A model generated the notes under the pieces. That model was not told where the DNA came from. It ran no database searches and saw only the letters and a program-made list of their open reading frames with translations. Positions 31,656 to 42,200 of a stretch of DNA of 43,870 nucleotides are shown piece by piece (the stretch's first letter is position 1; each line of letters opens with the position of its first letter). A program made the position numbers and the translations under genes. Source of the DNA: an uncultured Sphingobacteriales bacterium (GTDB taxonomy: Bacteria; Bacteroidota; Bacteroidia; Chitinophagales; Chitinophagaceae); contig CALKHN010000111.1 in the NCBI GenBank assembly GCA_937991535.1, positions 1 to 43,870 on the forward strand, in the 5' to 3' direction.

Positions 31656-34600
31656 AGTTATTTTTATAAACAGCGCCACTATCCCCTATTCCGAAGTAAC
31701 TCTGGATGGTAACGTCCATTTTATTGGTACACAGGGTGTTGGCAAAAGCACTTTACTCCGGGCAATTTTATTCTTTTATAATGCTGACACTCTTCGTCTT
31801 GGTATTCCAAAAGAAAAGAAAAGCTTTGCAGAATACTATTTTCCATATCAAAACTCTTATTTGATCTATGAAGTAATGCGAGAAAGTGGTCCTTATTGCA
31901 TTATTGCTTTCAAGTCACAGGGTAAAGTATGCTTCCGTTTTGCAGATACAGCATACGATAAAAAATATTTCATCTCTATTGATGGAAAAGCTTTTGAGAA
32001 TTGGGAGGCTTCAAGAGCCGGATTCGATAGTGACAAAATATTCTACACCCGCAAAATTGACCGATACGAAGAGTACCGGGATATTTTATATGGCAACAAT
32101 GATGGTAAAAAAGATTTTAGAAAATACGCTTTGCTGGAAAGCCGACAATATCAAAACATCCCAAGAACAATCCAGAATGTTTTTTTAAATGCTAAGTTGG
32201 AAGCCGAATTTATAAAGCAAACGATTATCATGTCTTTAAATGAAGAAGACATTGAAATCAATCTTCTGGACTATTCACATCACCTTAAAGATTTTGAATT
32301 ACAACTGGCTGATATAAACCAGTTAAAACAACCTGCTGTATTAAAGCAGGCAGACAATGTGATAAAATATCATGCTGCTATAAGGCATTTGGAAAAGGAA
32401 AAGGCAAACCTAAGTTTACAGTTGACCTGGGCTTTGGATCATATTCAACGAATAGAACCTCAGCTTACTGAAAAGTTGGGCAAAGAAGAAGATGCGAAAA
32501 AAGACTTGCAACATAAAATTGCAGATGTAGAAAAAAGATTTCAAACTAAAACAGAAAGTTATCAGAAGCGGCTCGGCGAATTGGATTATAAATTGAATAC
32601 TGCGAAGCAAAAGGCGAAAGAATATGAAGAAATGAACATTCTGGAAATCACACAAAGGGTTTCAAAAAAAGCTAATTTGGAAAACGAACAACGGAACCTT
32701 TTTAAAGAAAAAGAATTGCTTTCTGCTCAGTACAGAGAAGTGACTCAAAAATATGAATCTTTACTGGCCATATTAAATGAAACCCTGAAGGCATTTGAGC
32801 TTACGAACGACAGAGAGAAATTGAAGTTGAAAGAAGCCTCTTTTCAATTTAAAGATGAATCAAAGGGAATACTGGATGGTCTTATTAGAGAAATCAGTCA
32901 GAGAAACAAGCAACAGATAGAAAGTGCAAAGGAGAAAGTAGAAAGTAAAAAAGAGGCTGTTCAGCAATTAAAAGTCAAATATGAATCCATCAGACACAAG
33001 CGATTTTATGAAGAAGAAATAAAGAAAGCTGAAAATGATTACAGTCAGGCTGGTTTATTAATTCAACAGGCCAAGAATCAACTTGCCCATTTAAAAAGTT
33101 CTATTGAAACAATACAAAAACACTGGGAATTAGATGAAAAGACCATTAATCAAAGTGCAGAATCTGGAGAGGCTGATTATTTAAATCAAATAGAAGAACA
33201 TCAGCAAAACATAGATAAGATCACAGTTAAGCTGGAAAACAATAAGCATTCACTTTTTGGCTGGCTAAATGAAAATTATAAAGGGTGGGAAGCAACCATT
33301 GGAAAAGTATGTGATGAAGATTTATTATTTCAGGATGATTTGTCGCCAAAAATGACCCAAAACTTAGAAGAAGGTTTATTTGGGGTGCAACTTAATCTTT
33401 CGGAGGTTAGAAAAGCTGTAAAAACATTGGAAGATTACGAGGAAGAGAAAAGTAATCTTTTCAAAAAAATCGATAGCTTAAAGTCTGCATTGAAAAATCT
33501 ACTTGATGCTAAAAACACAGATCTTGAAAAGATTAGGAAAAGATACCAGCCCAAGATAAATGATCATAAAGATGATATAAGAGAACAGGAATATAGCCTG
33601 GAGCAAAATATATTTAAACAGGAAAAGGCAAAGCTACAGAAGGAAGATTTGCAGACAAAAGCAAAAAAAGAGAAAGAACAGGCATTGAATGACATAATGC
33701 ATTCGATTGATGCATTGTCAGAAGAGCTAATTCAGGCACAAAATGCCTTAGCAACTGTAGAAGGAGAAATTGATAAACAAATCAAAGCTAAGGAAAGAGA
33801 GTATCAGAGGAAAGTAGAAGCAAATGACAAAAAGCTGAAAGAAATGTATGAACAACTTGAAAAGGATTTGAAAGTTTATCACCAGAACTATGAAAAGCAG
33901 AAGCAGGAGATATTCAATAAAAAGCAAAACGAATTAGAGGGAAAAGGCGCAGATACTATTCGACTGAATGAAATTGAAAAGCGGCTAAATGAAATAAAAG
34001 AAGAGTTGGATTACATTGAGGCTAAAAGAAACATTGTTGCTGTTTATTACAATGACAAAAAAGAATTATTGGATAAAGTAGATGATTTCAGAAATCGAAA
34101 AAGTTTATTGGAGCAAGAGTATGACTTAGAGGTCGAAAAAAATCGCCAGAAGAAACGATCCCTTTTAGAAGAAATGGGGAAAATAGATGAAAAGATCAAA
34201 GGCTACCAGTTGCAAATTGAAAAAATCAAAGAGGATTTAGATGCCTTTGACAAGTTCCAGGTGACAGAAGTCTATCAGAGTCTGGGCGCTGACAATAAAA
34301 GATTCAAAGATGAATCGAGAACAGATAAAAGGTGCTTGGCGCTTATTGATGAGTTAAACCAAGCTTACTATAACAGCATCCGGCGATTGGACGATTTAAA
34401 AGAATCGGCAAATAAATTTATTGGATATTTTTCGTCTCAGAATATTTTTAGCTTCCCTACTAACCTCGCCGAGAGTAAAGCGTATCTCTTATTTGCAGAA
34501 CACATCAATGAATTTATTGCAGACAATAAAATTGAAGAGTATGAAAGAAGGATAAATGAGCGATTTGCTTCAATCATTCATTCACTGGGTAAGGAAACGA

Positions 34601-35289
34601 GCAATCTTTTGTCAAAAAGTGGAGAGATCCAAAATGTAATCAGTAATATCAACAAAGATTTTGAAAGGAAGAATTTTGTTGGTTCCATTAAGAAAATTGA
34701 ACTGCGCCTTGTGAATAGCAGTAATAATGTGGTGCGAACATTAACTGCTGTTAAAACTTTCAATGATGAACATGCCTACGATATAGGTGGAATGAACCTG
34801 TTTAGCTCCCAGGATCAGGATGCCAAGAATAAAAAGGCTGTTGACCTGTTAAAGCAATTAGTAAAAGCCATTAGCGAGTTCAAAAAGGAAACAATTTCAT
34901 TATCTGATTCTTTCGAACTTGAATTTAGAGTTGAAGAAAACCAGAATGATACAGGCTGGGTGGAAAAACTCTCTCATGTAGGTTCCGAAGGTACTGATGT
35001 ATTGGTGAAGGCCATGATTAATATTATGCTGCTAAATGTCTTTAAAGAAGGAGCATCAAAACGTTTCAAAGATTTCCGTCTTCACTGCATGATGGACGAA
35101 ATTGGAAAGCTTCACCCAAACAATGTAAAAGGGATTTTGCAATTTGCGAATGACCGTAATATTCTGCTCATTAACGGTTCGCCCACTGAAAACAATGCAT
35201 TGGATTACCGTCATATTTACAAACTTGAAAAAGATGCAAAAAGCTTTACCAAGGTGAAGCGCATTATTACAAATTACGCACAGGCATGA
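31639..35289 (+). CDS. jetC: Wadjet JetC (SMC/MukB-like ATPase)
   Basis: 1216 residues. N-terminal ATPase half with Walker A IGTQGVGKSTLL (29-40). Long Glu/Lys coiled coils run about 250-450 and 620-960, with a hinge region near 500-600. The C-terminal half carries the signature-like LSHVGSEGTDVLVKAM and Walker B RLHCMMDEIGKLHP, followed by INGSP. This is the SMC-type motor that extrudes plasmid DNA loops so that JetD cuts small circular DNA. Full length, no frameshift. Confidence 0.88.
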   Translation: MRFLNKVIFINSATIPYSEVTLDGNVHFIGTQGVGKSTLLRAILFFYNADTLRLGIPKEKKSFAEYYFPYQNSYLIYEVMRESGPYCIIAFKSQGKVCFRFADTAYDKKYFISIDGKAFENWEASRAGFDSDKIFYTRKIDRYEEYRDILYGNNDGKKDFRKYALLESRQYQNIPRTIQNVFLNAKLEAEFIKQTIIMSLNEEDIEINLLDYSHHLKDFELQLADINQLKQPAVLKQADNVIKYHAAIRHLEKEKANLSLQLTWALDHIQRIEPQLTEKLGKEEDAKKDLQHKIADVEKRFQTKTESYQKRLGELDYKLNTAKQKAKEYEEMNILEITQRVSKKANLENEQRNLFKEKELLSAQYREVTQKYESLLAILNETLKAFELTNDREKLKLKEASFQFKDESKGILDGLIREISQRNKQQIESAKEKVESKKEAVQQLKVKYESIRHKRFYEEEIKKAENDYSQAGLLIQQAKNQLAHLKSSIETIQKHWELDEKTINQSAESGEADYLNQIEEHQQNIDKITVKLENNKHSLFGWLNENYKGWEATIGKVCDEDLLFQDDLSPKMTQNLEEGLFGVQLNLSEVRKAVKTLEDYEEEKSNLFKKIDSLKSALKNLLDAKNTDLEKIRKRYQPKINDHKDDIREQEYSLEQNIFKQEKAKLQKEDLQTKAKKEKEQALNDIMHSIDALSEELIQAQNALATVEGEIDKQIKAKEREYQRKVEANDKKLKEMYEQLEKDLKVYHQNYEKQKQEIFNKKQNELEGKGADTIRLNEIEKRLNEIKEELDYIEAKRNIVAVYYNDKKELLDKVDDFRNRKSLLEQEYDLEVEKNRQKKRSLLEEMGKIDEKIKGYQLQIEKIKEDLDAFDKFQVTEVYQSLGADNKRFKDESRTDKRCLALIDELNQAYYNSIRRLDDLKESANKFIGYFSSQNIFSFPTNLAESKAYLLFAEHINEFIADNKIEEYERRINERFASIIHSLGKETSNLLSKSGEIQNVISNINKDFERKNFVGSIKKIELRLVNSSNNVVRTLTAVKTFNDEHAYDIGGMNLFSSQDQDAKNKKAVDLLKQLVKAISEFKKETISLSDSFELEFRVEENQNDTGWVEKLSHVGSEGTDVLVKAMINIMLLNVFKEGASKRFKDFRLHCMMDEIGKLHPNNVKGILQFANDRNILLINGSPTENNALDYRHIYKLEKDAKSFTKVKRIITNYAQA

Positions 35290-36146
35290 AGTTATCCTTA
35301 AGCATTGCCATTCAAATTCAACAAATGCTTGAAGGAGTTGAACTTCCCTCAAGTAAGGTAAAGCATATTGTTATAAATAAGCTAGTAGAGGATGGTCTTA
35401 TTCATGTTCGTCAAGCCGGCAGAACGAGGCAGATGTATTCAATCCGAAATACAGGAGCTTTAAAATCATATTTAAGTAATCAATTCGGTATTGATGACCT
35501 CCCAAACTATATTGAAAACCTTAGCAGGGAAGATTTGACAAGAGCTGAAGCGGTAACTATCTCTTCCAATTCCAAGCTAAAGCGAATCCGAACTTTTAAA
35601 GGGTTTTTAGTCCATAGTTATGAGCCTGTAAAGGCATTTCTTAGCGGCAATACCATTTCCGTTAATCCTCAAGAGGGGACATTTACTTTTATTTACGATT
35701 ACGAACGTTTCGTTCCGGATAAAAATATAACCATAATCGGAGTTGAAAATCCAGAGAATTTCAGGTGGGCTACCAAACAAAAAGCCTTCTTCAGGCATCT
35801 ACATCCTTTATTTGTTTCACGTTATCCTCAAAGTAATGATCTGATTAAGTGGCTATGCGCTATTCCCAATCAATACCTACATTTTGGGGATTTTGATTTT
35901 GAAGGGATCAATATTTACTTATCGGAGTACAAAAAATATCTTGGTAAAAAGGCATCTTTTTTTGTTCCTGAGAGAATTGATGAAATGATCCAGGCGAAAG
36001 GCAACCGTGATCTGTATAACAAGCAAATTCATCTGCAGCCTAATGACGCATTGATAGAGGAACAACCAATTAAGGATTTATTCAAAAGCGTACATAAGTA
36101 TAAAAAAGTATTGGAACAGGAATACCTAATAACATTAGAGGTATAA
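35286..36146 (+). CDS. jetD: Wadjet JetD (TOPRIM nuclease, DUF2220-like)
   Basis: 286 residues. The N-terminal part (1-70) is winged-helix-like (VKHIVINKLVEDGLIHVRQ). The TOPRIM part has IIGVENPENFRW (about 155-166, catalytic Glu) and LHFGDFDFEGINIYLSEY (about 195-212, the D-x-D of DUF2220). Shorter than type I JetD (about 390), which fits a compact subtype. It cleaves plasmid DNA bent by the JetABC complex. The ATG overlaps the JetC stop (ATGA). Confidence 0.85.
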   Translation: MKLSLSIAIQIQQMLEGVELPSSKVKHIVINKLVEDGLIHVRQAGRTRQMYSIRNTGALKSYLSNQFGIDDLPNYIENLSREDLTRAEAVTISSNSKLKRIRTFKGFLVHSYEPVKAFLSGNTISVNPQEGTFTFIYDYERFVPDKNITIIGVENPENFRWATKQKAFFRHLHPLFVSRYPQSNDLIKWLCAIPNQYLHFGDFDFEGINIYLSEYKKYLGKKASFFVPERIDEMIQAKGNRDLYNKQIHLQPNDALIEEQPIKDLFKSVHKYKKVLEQEYLITLEV

Positions 36147-36182
36147 GGGATATTAAATTCTTAAGCCTAAATAAATATATTT
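36147..36182. other. Short spacer between JetD and the decayed ICE frame
   Basis: AT-rich, no feature seen. The wider JetD to small-TM-gene interval (36147-36637) holds only the fragment described next and non-coding sequence with several poly-T runs. Confidence 0.3.
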
Positions 36183-36458
36183 TCAATGCAATTTATACTG
36201 CTCCATCAAATCACTAACGTTGAATTTTTTGAAAATCTTCGGGCTATTATAAAATAGGAAGTCAAATTCTCTATGCAACAGGACCAGTTTCTCACCAAAG
36301 AAGGAGCTGTAAAAATGGCAGGTATGATCATTTTCATCAATGGCAATAGTAGAAGCTGTTGCAATAACATCATATAATGTCGCAGCCTGTTGTCCTGAAG
36401 CGTATGGTGAAATGTGAGGGCAGAAATCCGCTTTGGGACAAGTGGCTGCTCCGCTTTT
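36183..36458 (-). pseudogene. Frame without start codon, probable remnant of an element gene
   Basis: A 91-codon minus-strand frame ends IFKKFNVSDLMEQYKLH and contains QQAATLYDVIATASTIAIDE and FFGEKLVLLHREFDFLFYNS, which read like genuine protein. There is no usable start: a stop lies just upstream and the only Met is near the end. The upstream DNA has a different frame with a coding look (KNGAAAFLKAE), suggesting a frameshift. Family not recognised; PRTRC-type or other ICE accessory genes are possible. It marks the border between the Wadjet cargo and the conjugative backbone. Confidence 0.4.
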
Positions 36459-36637
36459 TCAAGCAGCAGCTTTCCGCTTTAAGGAATGCCGCTGCACCAT
36501 TTTTGAGCGTTTCAGGACAACTTTTTTTAATAGTTGAACGACACCGTTGCCAGGGTTAATGAAAAGTTGCTGCTTTCAGTCAACCCGCTGCGGAAAAGGC
36601 CTCATAATAGGTATAATCGTTCTATTCTTGCAGAACC

Positions 36638-36871
36638 TTACCTAAAAAGCCATACCCACAAGCTCCACAACATAAGTGCTGAGGCTACCCATTTAAGCAG
36701 CCATTCCACAGAAATAGTAATCAGTCCTATAAAATAATTGCTGAAATGCTGTAACCCACCCAGACCCCTGCGGTTGAACTGCCGCATACCTACCATAAGC
36801 CTAATGCCCAAGCCGATAAGGAACGCGACTGGATAGGATATATCCTGCAGAAGATTCATTAAAGCCTCCAT
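36638..36871 (-). CDS. Small membrane protein of the conjugative element
   Basis: 77 residues with two or three hydrophobic segments: YPVAFLIGLGIRLMVGMRQF, FSNYFIGLITISVEWLL and ALMLWSLWVWLF. Bacteroidota ICEs commonly carry such short TM proteins near their DNA-processing genes, where they are sometimes misnamed ABC permeases. Function unknown. Same strand as the flanking ICE genes. Confidence 0.6.
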   Translation of the reverse strand: MEALMNLLQDISYPVAFLIGLGIRLMVGMRQFNRRGLGGLQHFSNYFIGLITISVEWLLKWVASALMLWSLWVWLFR

Positions 36872-36898
36872 AATTATTGCACTATTTGAAATTCATGA

Positions 36899-37177
36899 TT
36901 AGGGATTGAATAATAAATCAACGGCCACTACAAACTTGTGATTGCTATGCTTGTGGGTAGTGGTATATAAAGACAGGCAATATACCATATAAAAAGCAAG
37001 GTAGCCATCAAACAACTGGTCAGCAAATAAGCGACTGCGTGTATGCAACCGTTTCCCATACCTGTTAATTTCATTCCCAACTTCCTCTACAAAGCATAGC
37101 CATGCCTCAATAGTTAGCAATCCGTTTTTCCACTGACTGCGTAACAACTGCTCATTCTCTTTTATGGCAGCACACAC
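36899..37177 (-). CDS. Hypothetical ICE protein, GTG start
   Basis: 92 residues from GTG at 37177, beginning (M)CAAIKENEQLLRSQWKNG. No ATG is available. The coding-like frame extends about 15 codons further upstream (DTALLKYTGN) to a stop, so a non-ATG start upstream is possible. Soluble, with aromatic residues near the C-terminus (LAFYMVYCLSLYTTTH). Not recognised. Confidence 0.5.
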   Translation of the reverse strand: MCAAIKENEQLLRSQWKNGLLTIEAWLCFVEEVGNEINRYGKRLHTRSRLFADQLFDGYLAFYMVYCLSLYTTTHKHSNHKFVVAVDLLFNP

Positions 37178-37335
37178 ATTGCCTGTATATTTCAGTAATG
37201 CGGTATCACTTGAGGTAACAGTTCATGTGTAATCTTGCTTTCTCAACGTTTATCAAGTTTTTTAAAGACTTCATAATCCATAATTTTTTTACAAGTAAAT
37301 AAGGGCAGGCGGGCCATCCCACCTGCCCCATAATC

Positions 37336-38409
37336 TTAGTTCAATACCAGTGTGTCTGCACCATCTTTAGCGAAAGCGGCACACAGGTCAAATGCTTTTT
37401 GTGCTTTGGCCTGAGCCGTACCACCCATGATAATGGATTGAAGTTTGCTTTCATCATCTTTGTAATTGCGTACATTTTGATAGTAGCCTGTTACGGCATT
37501 GTATGCACCGAATACTGTTCCTTTAGTTGTATTCATCTGTTGGGTGTCTGCCATCATTCCGTATGCAAATGCATCTTCCACCGTATTTTTAAACACGGTT
37601 GACAGTTCATCATCTGACCCTTTTTTAAGTGCGTCCAATGTTTCCTTATTGGGGCAAAGTGCCAGTTGAATGAGTTTTTTCACTTCAGCATCTGTTATAC
37701 GCACCTTTGTCCATTGGTTGAATATGGCCTCCAATTGAATGCTTAACTGATTTGCGAGTCCCATTACTTTATGTGCTTCTTCCAAACGTTGTTTTGCGCC
37801 TGATGTATGCCGGATGCGTACTACGTTGGACATATTGCGAAGGGATGCGTTAAGGGTATTCTGGCAAACAATCCTGATGGGTGTAAAGGCTGCGGTAATG
37901 CTTCCTGTACCATCATGTGAGGTGGTCAGGAAAATGTATTTCTCGGTAACATCATCGCCATTACCTACACGAATATAGTCAGGAAGTTTAGCGGTAATAA
38001 ATATGCGTTCCCCATTGCCTAATGCTCCTGCGGTTTCGTATAATATGCCATCACCACCGCCTACAATAGCATCAAAAAAAGTAAAAGCATCTGTGTTTTG
38101 TACGATTTGATAATCCTTGCCTACTACACCAAAAACCTGATGGGTATCGGTACGCATGGTGGCGAAGTTGTCGGGCAGTAAGATGTTGCCACCTTCTTTT
38201 ATTTCACCGTCATTGCTTATGCTTATGCCTGTGCCAGGGGTGTATAAAGGTGATTTGATAACCTCAAAATCAAGCCCTGCATATTTAATAGCCTCTGCAC
38301 TGGTAGGATAGTGTTCTACTATCTGTCCCAATTTGTGCCATGCCTTCTGCCGGACGCTAAAGAAGCTGTATTTGCCTGTATGTCCGTTATAATTAAGATT
38401 ATGTGCCAT
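37336..38409 (-). CDS. DUF932 family protein (plasmid/phage-type)
   Basis: 357 residues. The start has WHKLGQIVEHYPTSAEAIKYAGL, followed by ATMRTDTHQVFGVVGKDYQIVQN, FFDAIVGGGDG and FTPIRIVCQNTLNASL, the conserved series of DUF932 proteins of plasmids and conjugative elements. The biochemical role is unknown; they are consistently found next to SSB and transfer genes, suggesting a part in element DNA handling or early establishment. It lies 40 bp downstream of SSB on the same strand, probably one operon. Confidence 0.88.
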   Translation of the reverse strand: MAHNLNYNGHTGKYSFFSVRQKAWHKLGQIVEHYPTSAEAIKYAGLDFEVIKSPLYTPGTGISISNDGEIKEGGNILLPDNFATMRTDTHQVFGVVGKDYQIVQNTDAFTFFDAIVGGGDGILYETAGALGNGERIFITAKLPDYIRVGNGDDVTEKYIFLTTSHDGTGSITAAFTPIRIVCQNTLNASLRNMSNVVRIRHTSGAKQRLEEAHKVMGLANQLSIQLEAIFNQWTKVRITDAEVKKLIQLALCPNKETLDALKKGSDDELSTVFKNTVEDAFAYGMMADTQQMNTTKGTVFGAYNAVTGYYQNVRNYKDDESKLQSIIMGGTAQAKAQKAFDLCAAFAKDGADTLVLN

Positions 38410-38449
38410 GACTCTAAATTTTTAAAAGTTGATAAATGAAAATGAATGA

Positions 38450-38839
38450 TTAGAAAGGCAAATCGTCTTTGCCATTGTAAGCAGGTGCCACGGAGTTATT
38501 TCCGTCACCATCTACTACGTTTTCAGAACGTTTTCCACCTCTGTACAATTTGATTTGTGATGTATGGAAATTGAGTGCTGCGTGTGCCTCACCATCTCCA
38601 CCAATCCATGCCCTTGCGCTTACCCTGCCGTTGAGTTCTACTAATGTTCCTTTGGTGAGTACCTTCGCTACATTTGTTGAAATCCAGTAAGCGCAATTAA
38701 AATACTCGGTGCGTTCCACCCGTTCGCCTTGTTTGTTGCAGTAACTGTCGTTGACCGCTATGGAAAAATTCACTACCTGTTTGTCGCTCGGCAAGGTGCT
38801 GATTTGTGCATCCTTCGTTAATCTGCCAATGATGTTCAT
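38450..38839 (-). CDS. ssb: Single-stranded DNA-binding protein of the element
   Basis: 129 residues from MNIIGRLTKDAQ (ATG 38839); the in-frame upstream ATGs would add an unrelated Lys-rich leader. OB fold at 1-105: QVVNFSIAVNDSY, ERVERTEYFNCAYW, LTKGTLVELNGRVSARAW. A short linker leads to the acidic tip DDLPF, which recruits replication and repair partners. It would coat the transferred single strand during conjugation. Upstream on the minus strand is an A-rich tract (38870-38880) close to the start, as often seen in Bacteroidota ribosome-binding regions. Confidence 0.92.
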   Translation of the reverse strand: MNIIGRLTKDAQISTLPSDKQVVNFSIAVNDSYCNKQGERVERTEYFNCAYWISTNVAKVLTKGTLVELNGRVSARAWIGGDGEAHAALNFHTSQIKLYRGGKRSENVVDGDGNNSVAPAYNGKDDLPF

Positions 38840-38992
38840 GATTTTTAATTTTAATTGTGAAACCATTTTGTTTTTTTTTTCACCCGCCTGCCCTAAAAGC
38901 ATTTTTCCAAAAGAAAAAACGGGAAAAAAGAAAGCAGCGACAGAGTGGAGCCGAAGGCGCGGAGAGCTATAAGTCCCGAAGGGTGCAAGCGC

Positions 38993-39230
38993 AGCGCAGC
39001 ATTATGCGCTCGCAGCAACGAAGGCAAAACTATCTTAGCTGCCTTTTTATCCGTTTCGATTGGAAAATGCCAAAGCAGGCTGGTTGTTATTTCAGCCAAT
39101 GCGGACTTTTGATGGCTCATGCAATGAAGCATGAGGGGGATGTAAGGCGGCGAGAAACGAGCCGGTCACGACGAAGGAGGGACAGAAGCGAAGCGTACCC
39201 TGGAATGACCCGGCCCTAAAGGGCATGCCC
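38993..39230. repeat. GC-rich spacer with several palindromes, candidate origin-type region
   Basis: No gene is supported between SSB and the SEC-C gene. AGCGCA (38993-38998) pairs with TGCGCT (39005-39010). GCCGGTCA (39161-39168) pairs with TGACCCGGC (39206-39214) with one bulged base across a 37-nt loop rich in GAAGCG. GCCC (39213-39216) pairs with GGGC (39221-39224), and the same GGGC is half of the perfect palindrome GGGCATGCCC (39221-39230), so those two folds exclude each other. It could be an oriT, a replication origin or a regulatory RNA. Confidence 0.4.
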
Positions 39231-39238
39231 AAAGGACA

Positions 39239-39267
39239 TAAAAAAAGCCGAAGAATAATCTCCGGCT
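39239..39267 (-). terminator. Rho-independent terminator of the SEC-C gene
   Basis: On the minus strand AGCCG (39267-39263) and CGGCT (39250-39246) form a stem, followed by a run of T. It begins about 30 bp after the stop of the 1270-residue gene. Confidence 0.7.
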
Positions 39268-39297
39268 AACAGCTTTCGATTTAGCAGTTAAATAATT

Positions 39298-42200
39298 TTA
39301 TATGTCTAATAAATAAGACAATCCATTTTTTCGCAGGAAGGTGAATGATTTTACTGGTAACGGAAGGTCCTCTTTCTTAAGATAACCGAGTGGAATTTCG
39401 TCGGCTGTTAAAATAAATGATTTGATTGTATAATTTTCAGCATCCGATACAAGGTCTTTCAGCGCTGCTTTATTTGCGTTCAGCCAATCATTACGTTCAA
39501 CGTGCTTACGCATTTTTGCTTTCTTATCCTTTCCATCTCTTCCGAGGTAATCGTCCATTTCAACTTTCATTTCATGGACATTGCGCCCACCATGAATATT
39601 TTTACATTCAATAGGGTAAATAATACGATGCTCATGGTCGATCACGAACAAATCAATATCGCCGTAATGTTTATCAGCCTGTATGTGGCCTTTAGGAGCA
39701 TTTTTGTCAATGTGTACTTCATGAGCAATGATTTCATACCCTGAGTTACCCTCAAACCATTTTTTTACGGCTTCTCTGAACGGGTTACCCTTATCACCCG
39801 AAGCGGCTGCAAGCCAGCTTTTCATCTCTTCCGATTTCACGCCAGGAAGCTTGCTCGAATACAGTAGGTAAAATAGGTTATCAATGAACTGCATGAGGTG
39901 TCTGTATCCAAAGTAGTAGAGAACGGTGTCTTTCCCGGTCAATTTAACAATTGGTCGTCGTATGTAAGATATTGAGCGGTTATATCTCCAGGGAAAAATA
40001 TCAAGAGGTGTATAGCCATCAGGCGGCACACCAATACTTTCTCTTTCCAGTAATGTTAATATATTCAATGCAGTATTAATATCATCGTCTGTAATCCTGT
40101 CAATCTTGGACAACAAATCTTTCAGTTCAGCTTCCTTCATTATCATACAGGATTCAGCCTTGACAAATCCTTCGTTCACTAACGTGCCGATGATTTTGGA
40201 GAGTGTAGTTAACGTAATACCAAATTCTGCTTTGAATGCAGCATCGAGAGATTTCGATTCATCTGTTTCATGTGCGTCTCCAGTTTTCTTTACAGACACA
40301 TAATTGCTTTCAAAATCTTCAATATTTTTGAATACTGCGCTTTCGGTTTTTGCAACTGCATAAGGTTTAAAAGCTTCACGCTCTACAGTTTTGTCTGTTC
40401 CTATTCGACCTGAAGGCAGCAGCCCCATTTTTGGATCATCTATCCCCATCCGCATTGCCTCGCTCAAGGCTCCCCACTCGGTAAGTTGGTTGGTGAGGGC
40501 CAATAGTTCATCTATATCGTCAAAATTAGGCCATATCTGCCCCGTAGGAATGTTGGTAGCAACAAATTCAATCAAGGTTCTGGTAGCATGGGCAGTAGTT
40601 ACCAAATTTCGCTCACTATCCATCAGTTCGTCCACTTCCGTTTGGAAATCACTAAAGCAGGCGATCTTGGCAGGAATAAGAATTTCTCGGAACTCCCGTA
40701 ACTGGACACATTTTTCATTCAGCTTAATTAGCCATTTTAGTAGTCCTGCTCCATCGAACCGGATAAGTCTGGTGGTAATTTGTTCAATCAGGGCGGCAAC
40801 AATATCATCACACAGTTTGATCTTGTCTTTCTTGTCGGTAATTTCTTCAGGAATAACATAACCGGTCGGCAGATAGCTTACAAGATTGTCAAGGATATAG
40901 GAAACATCCGTATCACTTATGTAGCGAATGGGTGGTAGGTTTCGGTTATCCATTTTAATGTTTGCTGAAGCATCACTGAACAGCAGCATCTTCGCGCCTG
41001 GAGGCTGCAATGTCTGCTCCACCATTTCCCCAATTAGATCGGCTGTTAAAGTAGTGCTATTACCGGAAGCGTCAATGTATTCCAATAAACCTTGCAGTAC
41101 GGCTGTCATGAGTATTTTATCAGCACGATTGTCCGGCAGCATAACAGCGTACAGGTATTCATGTGGAATAGAAATGCGTATCTGTGGCGCGTTAATCTCA
41201 ATACCCAGTCTTATCTTGTTTATATCGACGGTCTTTATTTCAAATTGTTCTGCATTTAGCAATTCATCTGCTGCCAATATTTCTATTTCAAACTGAATCA
41301 GTCGTTGTTCATTAAGGTAAGGAGCTAACAATGGCTCCATTTTGTTCAGCCAGAATGCAACCGCTTCACATGCGTAAGTAGCCCAGCTCTCCTTTCCGGA
41401 TTTTGTTTGCGGGCTCGTGATCCATACCGGCATTTTGAAATTCTCAATTACTATGCGGAAGTACTTACTGATCTCCTTCTCCATGTATATCGGTGCATAA
41501 TTCTTGAAACGGGAAACTTTTGCATAAGCAAGCCTACCTTCGTAAAAAATAGGTACAGCGTGCTCGTGCTGTTGCTTCTGCACTTCGCGTCGGAACTCAT
41601 CGGAACTTCCGTTTACAATCATCATCATGCCGCCCACTGGATTAGCATCATCAGAATGAAGCAGACTACCATGATCTTTCCGGTAGATAGCGTAGGCATC
41701 CATTGTGCCACCCATTGCCATTAATCTCGTCAGCTCGTTTGTTCTGCTGTAGCACTTGGCAAATTTCCAAAGCGAGAGAGCGTTAACTTTTGAAGAATGC
41801 GTAATGGTCCAGAGTTCCCGGAATTTCAACGCAAGGGATTGGTTACCGGCCGAGGGTTTACTCCACATGAAATAGTAATCGTTCGCCGTTTCTCCGATAA
41901 CGTATAAACAGAACACACCGAAGGGCTGTTTTGGCTCGATTGTGCTAAGGAACTGTACAATCTCTTTAGTTCTTTCGTTGAATGGATCACCAACTTTCTT
42001 TGCTTTTGGTGCTTTTGCTTCTTCGGATGAAAGTTGGCCAGTCTTAATGTAGCACACATAAGCCAGCTTTTGATTATCGAACTGAAAAATGGCTTCTTTG
42101 ACAGGCAGACCAGAGGACGGTTCAGGCAGCTTGATATCGGTTGCCAGCCACCCGGTGTTTGCCAATGCAACACAGGCAAGATGGAACTGCCGGTCATACA

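Noticed and set aside
36377..36559. 60-codon plus-strand frame
   Set aside because: Overlaps the better minus-strand coding-like fragment and shows no recognisable motif.
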